From assembly GCA_003021755.1 (NCBI GenBank), contig PXQZ01000032.1, forward strand, positions 1 through 16,204: 16,204 nucleotides of DNA, in the 5' to 3' direction. This DNA is from Halobacteriales archaeon QH_8_67_36. Lineage in GTDB: Archaea; Halobacteriota; Halobacteria; Halobacteriales; Haloarculaceae. Below the pieces are notes generated by a model that was not told where the DNA came from, made no database searches, and saw only the letters and a list, made by a program, of their open reading frames with translations. The translations under genes were made by a program, and so were the position numbers. How positions within the stretch are numbered: position 1 is the stretch's first letter; the number at the start of each line of letters is the position of its first letter. Below are positions 13,280 through 16,204 of the stretch, in pieces.

Positions 13280-14529
13280 CTATGGACTTCGCTTCACGGG
13301 TCGAACGTGTAGAGCCGAGTGCGACACTCGCGATAAGCAACAAGGCCGCCCAGTTGGAGGCCGAGGGGAAGGACGTGGTCGACCTGAGCGTCGGCGAGCC
13401 CGACTTCGACACCCCCGAGAACATCAAAGACGCCGCCAAGGACGCGCTGGACGCGGGCCACACCGGCTACACCTCCTCGAACGGTATCCCGGAGCTGAAG
13501 GCGGCCATCGCCGAGAAGCTCCACGACGACGGGCTGACACAGTACGACGCGGACAACGTCATCGTCACGCCCGGCGGGAAGCAGGCCCTCTACGAAATCT
13601 TCCAGGCCGTCATCGACGGCGATGACGGGTCACACCCGTCATCGAGTGGGACTTCGTCCCGCTCCGGCGACGAGGTGGCCTTGCTGGACCCGGCGTGGGT
13701 CTCCTACGAGGCAATGGCGAAACTCGCCGGCGGGTCGCTCACGCGAGTCGACACCGCGCCCCACGACTTCCAACTGGCGGGCGCGCTCGATGACCTCGCT
13801 GACGCGGTATCGGACGACACCGAACTGCTCGTCGTCAACTCCCCCGGCAACCCCCACGGTGCAGTGTACTCCGAGGACGCCCTCAAAGGGGTGCGTGACC
13901 TCGCTGTCGAACACGACATCACGGTCATCTCCGACGAGATTTACAAGGAGATCACCTACGACGGCGTCGAGGCCGTCTCGCTCGGGACGCTGGAGGGGAT
14001 GGAAGACCGGACGGTCACCCTCAACGGCTTCTCGAAGGCCTATTCGATGACCGGGTGGCGGCTGGGCTACTTCGCCGGCCCGGAGGAACTGGTCTCCCAG
14101 GCCGGGAAGGTCCACTCGCACTCGGTCTCCTGTGCGGTGAACTTCGTCCAGCACGCCGGCGTCGAGGCCATCACGAACACCGACGAAGCCGTCGAGGAGA
14201 TGCGCCAGGCCTTCGCCGAGCGCCGGGAGTTCCTGATGGGCCTGTTCGAGGACCACGGCGTCCGCGTCCCCGAACCGAAGGGCGCGTTCTACATGATGCC
14301 AGAAATCGCGCCCGACGGGGACAGCGAGTCGCGGAGCGACTCGGACAGTCTCCCGGTGGAACCGGGTGACGACACCGAGTGGTGCGACAAGGCCATCTCG
14401 GAGGCACAGGTCGCGACCGTTCCGGGCACCGCCTTCGGCACGCCCGGCTACGCTCGCATCTCCTATGCCAACAGCAAGGAGCGACTGCGGGAGGCCGTCG
14501 ACCGACTGGCCGAACACGACCTGATATAG
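13276..14529 (+). CDS. aspC: Class I PLP-dependent aminotransferase (aspartate aminotransferase type) with two in-frame inserts
   Basis: A 417-residue fold-type I aminotransferase, probably moving amino groups between aspartate and 2-oxoglutarate. It shows VVDLSVGEPDFDTPENI, the glycine loop VTPGGKQALYE, NSPGNPHGAVYS, SDEIYKEITYDG, and the PLP lysine K254 in NGFSKAYSMTGWRLGY. Two stretches have no place in the family: about 116-130 (DDGSHPSSSGTSSRS), before GDEVALLDPAW, and about 348-364 (with SESRSDSDSLPVEPG), before the ATVPGTAFG segment. Each is encoded by a pair of adjacent palindromes. Removing them gives about 385 residues, the usual size. Both lie in surface loops by position. An alternative ATG at 13282 exists; 13276 is preferred for its 4-nt overlap with ribH. 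Confidence 0.94.
   Translation: MTMDFASRVERVEPSATLAISNKAAQLEAEGKDVVDLSVGEPDFDTPENIKDAAKDALDAGHTGYTSSNGIPELKAAIAEKLHDDGLTQYDADNVIVTPGGKQALYEIFQAVIDGDDGSHPSSSGTSSRSGDEVALLDPAWVSYEAMAKLAGGSLTRVDTAPHDFQLAGALDDLADAVSDDTELLVVNSPGNPHGAVYSEDALKGVRDLAVEHDITVISDEIYKEITYDGVEAVSLGTLEGMEDRTVTLNGFSKAYSMTGWRLGYFAGPEELVSQAGKVHSHSVSCAVNFVQHAGVEAITNTDEAVEEMRQAFAERREFLMGLFEDHGVRVPEPKGAFYMMPEIAPDGDSESRSDSDSLPVEPGDDTEWCDKAISEAQVATVPGTAFGTPGYARISYANSKERLREAVDRLAEHDLI
13619..13665 (+). repeat. In-frame double-hairpin insert 1 within aspC
   Basis: A perfect 11-bp palindrome (13620-13630 with 13634-13644, triloop CAC) is joined directly to a 9-bp palindrome with one G-T pair (13644-13652 with 13656-13664, triloop TTC). 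The second hairpin has the form CGAG-N-TTCG-N-CTCCGG, like the plus-strand view of the first purK hairpin, so relative to its host gene this copy lies in the reverse orientation. Confidence 0.7.
14320..14370 (+). repeat. In-frame double-hairpin insert 2 within aspC
   Basis: A perfect 8-bp palindrome (14325-14332 with 14336-14343, triloop GGA) is followed after 8 nt by a perfect 6-bp palindrome (14352-14357 with 14361-14366, triloop GGA). The first hairpin shares 17 of 21 bases with the purK insert and is read in the same frame. Confidence 0.7.
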
Positions 14530-14810
14530 GGAAGCTACCTGTTTTTGCGGCGTCGTGGTCGTCACGTCCCGCGTCAACGCTCCCGCCTCTGGCAGGTGAC
14601 ACGGGATGACTTCGACCCCGGCCTGACCTCTGCCGAGAGATGTGTTCGCCGGAACTGCTCCGCCAACGGCCTATCGGTTCGGCGACAGGATCGTTCATCG
14701 TTGCGATGCCATCGGAGACGCCGAGCGACGACTCGTTCCCGGTGAAAGCCCGTGCCTGCAAGCCCCTTACCCGAGGATCCAACCGGGAACGCTTCGCCCC
14801 GGGAGACGGG
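14530..14810. other. Spacer between aspC and ribL, with terminator and inverted repeat
   Basis: A T-run (five T at 14542-14546) lies 12 nt after the aspC stop. CGTTCCCGGT (14734-14743) and ACCGGGAACG (14782-14791) form a perfect 10-bp inverted repeat around 38 nt; on the minus strand it lies just downstream of the ribL stop, so it could end or stabilise that transcript. I see no gene in the rest. Confidence 0.45.
14536..14547 (+). terminator. Putative T-run terminator of ribH-aspC
   Basis: TACCTGTTTTTG shortly after the stop contains five consecutive T in a GC-rich context, a typical archaeal termination signal. Confidence 0.5.
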
Positions 14811-15242
14811 CTAGTCGCCCCGCTCCGCGAGGATTCGGTCGATGATACGCCCGGTCGACAGCAGTCGGTCGGGGTCGTCCCGGTCCAGCGGGCTCGCGCG
14901 GCGAACCTCGCAGTCGATGCCGCGCTCCCCCAGCGCCGCCTGCAGGCGCTCCTCGTCGTGGTGTTGGTCGTACCCCAGCGCGATGACGTCGGGGTCGATG
15001 CGCTCGATGGGGACGAAGATGTCCTCGGGGTGGCCCAGATTGGCCTCGTCGACGGGTTCGAGCGCCGCCACCATCTCCCGGCGCTGCTCGTCGGGCACGA
15101 CCGGCGGTGGCTTGTGTGTGACGTTCGCCGAGCGGGCGATGATGACGTGTAACTCCTCGCCCATCCCGGCAGCGTCCCGCAGATAGTGGATGTGGCCGGG
15201 ATGCAGCAGGTCGAAGGTCCCCTGCGCAACGACGCGTGTCAC
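14811..15242 (-). CDS. ribL: Archaeal FAD synthase RibL (cytidylyltransferase-like fold)
   Basis: A 143-residue nucleotidyltransferase that adenylylates FMN to FAD. The start is GTG at 15242, whose GTGA overlaps the stop of the upstream JAMM gene. The N-terminus VVAQGTFDLLHPGHIHYL contains the HxGH nucleotide-binding motif at residues 14-17, and the C-terminal LLSTGRIIDRIL corresponds to the second conserved motif (STxxII) of this superfamily. The length fits archaeal RibL and is shorter than bifunctional bacterial RibF. Similar small cytidylyltransferases act on glycerol phosphate, but the sequence pattern and the nearby ribH favour RibL. Convergent with aspC. Confidence 0.88.
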   Translation of the reverse strand: MTRVVAQGTFDLLHPGHIHYLRDAAGMGEELHVIIARSANVTHKPPPVVPDEQRREMVAALEPVDEANLGHPEDIFVPIERIDPDVIALGYDQHHDEERLQAALGERGIDCEVRRASPLDRDDPDRLLSTGRIIDRILAERGD

Positions 15243-15736
15243 GGGTCGAACTCCTCCTCGCGAAGTTCCTGGTCGATGTCGTGCTGGTCGAAATCGAAGA
15301 ACGCCTCCTCGGGCGGGTCGACGTCCAGTACCGGCAGGTCGACCGGTTCGCCGTCGTTGTCGAAGGCCTGCCAGTCCTCGGGCCCGTAGGGGTAGCCCAC
15401 TATGATGTGGACATCACCCCGGCCGAACGTGGCCAGGTCGGCGTCGCTGGGCCGCAAGACGCCGTTCGGGTGTGAGTGAACCGACCCCGCGGCCCGCATG
15501 TCGTTTGGTACCATGCTCGTCTTGACCGTCGCGCTCACGGGGTTGGACTCGGTTCCCGGGATGACGAGCACGTCCGTCAGGACGGTGCCGTCCCGGTCCA
15601 GACCGACCTTCCGGGCCTTGTCGCCCCGGAGCAGTCCCATGTACTCGTTCGGATGCGTGTCCTCGGACGCGGCACGCGCGAAGTCCAGTGCCGATTCGGC
15701 GATGCCGAGAATCTCGCCCGAGCGAAACAGCCCCAT
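15239..15736 (-). CDS. JAMM/MPN+ zinc metalloprotease
   Basis: A 165-residue single-domain JAMM protein. Start at ATG 15736 gives MGLFRSGEIL; a longer frame back to 15820 is rejected because a TATA-like box lies 27 nt upstream of 15736. All catalytic elements are present: Glu31 (NEYMGLLRG), the zinc ligands His87 and His89 (SVHSHP), then Ser97 and Asp100, matching the motif HxH-x7-SxxD exactly. The C-terminus is very acidic. In haloarchaea proteins of this family (HvJAMM1 type) remove ubiquitin-like SAMPs from target proteins; whether this paralogue does so cannot be told from sequence alone. It overlaps ribL by 4 nt, so they form a two-gene operon. Confidence 0.9.
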   Translation of the reverse strand: MGLFRSGEILGIAESALDFARAASEDTHPNEYMGLLRGDKARKVGLDRDGTVLTDVLVIPGTESNPVSATVKTSMVPNDMRAAGSVHSHPNGVLRPSDADLATFGRGDVHIIVGYPYGPEDWQAFDNDGEPVDLPVLDVDPPEEAFFDFDQHDIDQELREEEFDP

Positions 15737-15757
15737 GCTCGGTGGTGAGTTCGGGCC

Positions 15758-15768
15758 GGTTCTAAGCG
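15758..15768 (-). promoter_or_regulatory. TATA-like box of the JAMM-ribL operon
   Basis: GCTTAGAACC on the minus strand is centred about 27 nt before ATG 15736, which supports this start and a leaderless mRNA. Confidence 0.45.
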
Positions 15769-15926
15769 TTCCGCTCTGGGACTCGTACCGAATCTCGCTG
15801 ACAGAAGGGACTCTCTGCACTCGAACCGCCGGAAAGCCCCGACCCGTCCAGCCTCTTTGAGGGTTGGTGCCGACGTACCCGAATCAACCGATTGGAACCC
15901 GGTTTCGGCTAGCCAGCGATTCCGAA

Positions 15927-15937
15927 GAGTACAAACC
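15927..15937 (+). promoter_or_regulatory. TATA-like box of the S1-domain protein gene
   Basis: GAGTACAAACC is centred about 28 nt upstream of ATG 15961. With the JAMM promoter it makes up a divergent 224-nt regulatory region in which I see no gene. Confidence 0.4.
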
Positions 15938-15960
15938 GGCGAGTGTCGAAGTGACGGCAA

Positions 15961-16204
15961 ATGTCTTCGCCAACTGGCACCGACGATGGTGCCGAGGCTC
16001 CCGAGGGGGGAGCCATCGTCTACGATTTAGCGTCCGGCTGTACCGCTGACGACGTCGACGTGGGCTCGCGCTATCGCGCCACGGTCAACGGCGTCGTCGA
16101 TTATGGCGTCTTCGTCGACCTCTCGGACGCCGTCTCCGGGCTCGTCCACGATTCGAACCTCGTCGGCTCCTACCAGGAGGGCGACCAGCTCGTCGTCGAA
16201 CTGG
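15961..16204 (+). CDS. N-terminal part of an S1/OB-fold protein, probably a DHH-family (RecJ-like) nuclease (3' end outside window)
   Basis: 81 codons are open to the right edge. After an acidic, variable N-terminus, the segment VGSRYRATVNGVVDYGVFVDLSDAVSGLVHDSNLVGSY is a clear S1-type OB fold (about residues 37-75), which binds single-stranded nucleic acid. In haloarchaea an S1 domain preceded by VVYDLA-like residues is often the front part of a DHH-family phosphoesterase; from memory this N-terminus fits that group, but the catalytic part is not in the window, so that is inference. The first codons contain two tandem hairpins with an alternative pairing. A TATA-like box is about 28 nt upstream. 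Confidence 0.75.
   Translation, partial: MSSPTGTDDGAEAPEGGAIVYDLASGCTADDVDVGSRYRATVNGVVDYGVFVDLSDAVSGLVHDSNLVGSYQEGDQLVVEL
15976..16020 (+). repeat. Tandem hairpins with mutually exclusive pairing at the 5' end of the S1-protein gene
   Basis: GGCACC/GGTGCC (15976-15981 with 15988-15993) and GGCTCCC/GGGAGCC (15996-16002 with 16008-16014) are adjacent perfect stems. GACGATGG (15982-15989) is also the exact complement of CCATCGTC (16013-16020) and overlaps both, so forming it would disrupt them. Confidence 0.6.

Noticed and set aside
14171..15229. A 352-codon minus-strand frame spanning aspC, the spacer and ribL
   Set aside because: It crosses two well-identified genes in a different frame and is a composition artefact.
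15737..15820. Longer N-terminus for the JAMM protein
   Set aside because: It would place the promoter-like box inside the gene, and the conserved domain begins just after ATG 15736.
1..16204. CRISPR arrays, insertion sequences or prophage genes
   Set aside because: No spaced direct repeats, transposase, integrase or phage-type genes were seen; most genes are housekeeping.

Overview
The window comes from a haloarchaeon, most likely in the Haloarculaceae. The support is high GC, strongly acidic proteins, archaeal-type ribosomal proteins S15 and S3Ae, KEOPS Pcc1, a halocyanin, Agl23, RibL, start/stop overlaps of the ATGA/GTGA/TAATG type, and AT-rich boxes about 27 nt ahead of several start codons (leaderless-type promoters). 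The exact genus is inference. Nothing resembles a plasmid, prophage, intact transposon or CRISPR array.

Layout. (1) 1-5551 is a cell-surface region. It holds the tail of a protein with FG-GAP-like calcium loops and two small pilin-like proteins on the plus strand. Converging on them is a 1283-residue pilin-like protein whose ectodomain is built from CARDB-type beta-sandwich repeats and carries about forty N-glycosylation sequons. (2) 5552-6362 is mostly non-coding, with tRNA-Ala(GGC) on the minus strand and a possible tRNA relic beside it. (3) 6363-8815 is a tight four-gene operon: rps15, a catalytically degenerate RecJ/Cdc45-like protein, pcc1 and rps3ae. (4) 8887-12783 on the minus strand carries a halocyanin, purK and agl23. 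(5) 12875-14529 on the plus strand carries ribH and an aspartate aminotransferase. (6) 14811-15736 on the minus strand carries a JAMM protease gene overlapping ribL. (7) 15961 to the edge is the start of an S1/OB-fold protein.

How the genes relate. Region 3 joins translation, tRNA t6A modification and a replication-related RecJ relative in one transcript. Regions 5 and 6 hold two flavin genes (lumazine synthase and FAD synthase). Agl23 belongs to the N-glycosylation machinery that would be expected to decorate sequon-rich surface proteins such as the one in region 1.

The most unusual signal is a family of short translated palindromic inserts. Two back-to-back hairpins, about 45-48 nt in all, sit in frame inside purK once and inside the aminotransferase gene twice. 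The purK copy and one aminotransferase copy share 17 of 21 bases over the first hairpin and are read in the same frame. The other aminotransferase copy resembles the family in the opposite orientation. This looks like a haloarchaeal analogue of the Rickettsia palindromic elements that insert within genes. Other points for a second look are the RecJ-like protein with lost catalytic motifs, the mosaic CARDB pilin-like protein, a 32-bp tandem duplication at the agl23 stop codon, and mutually exclusive hairpins at the start of the S1-protein gene.
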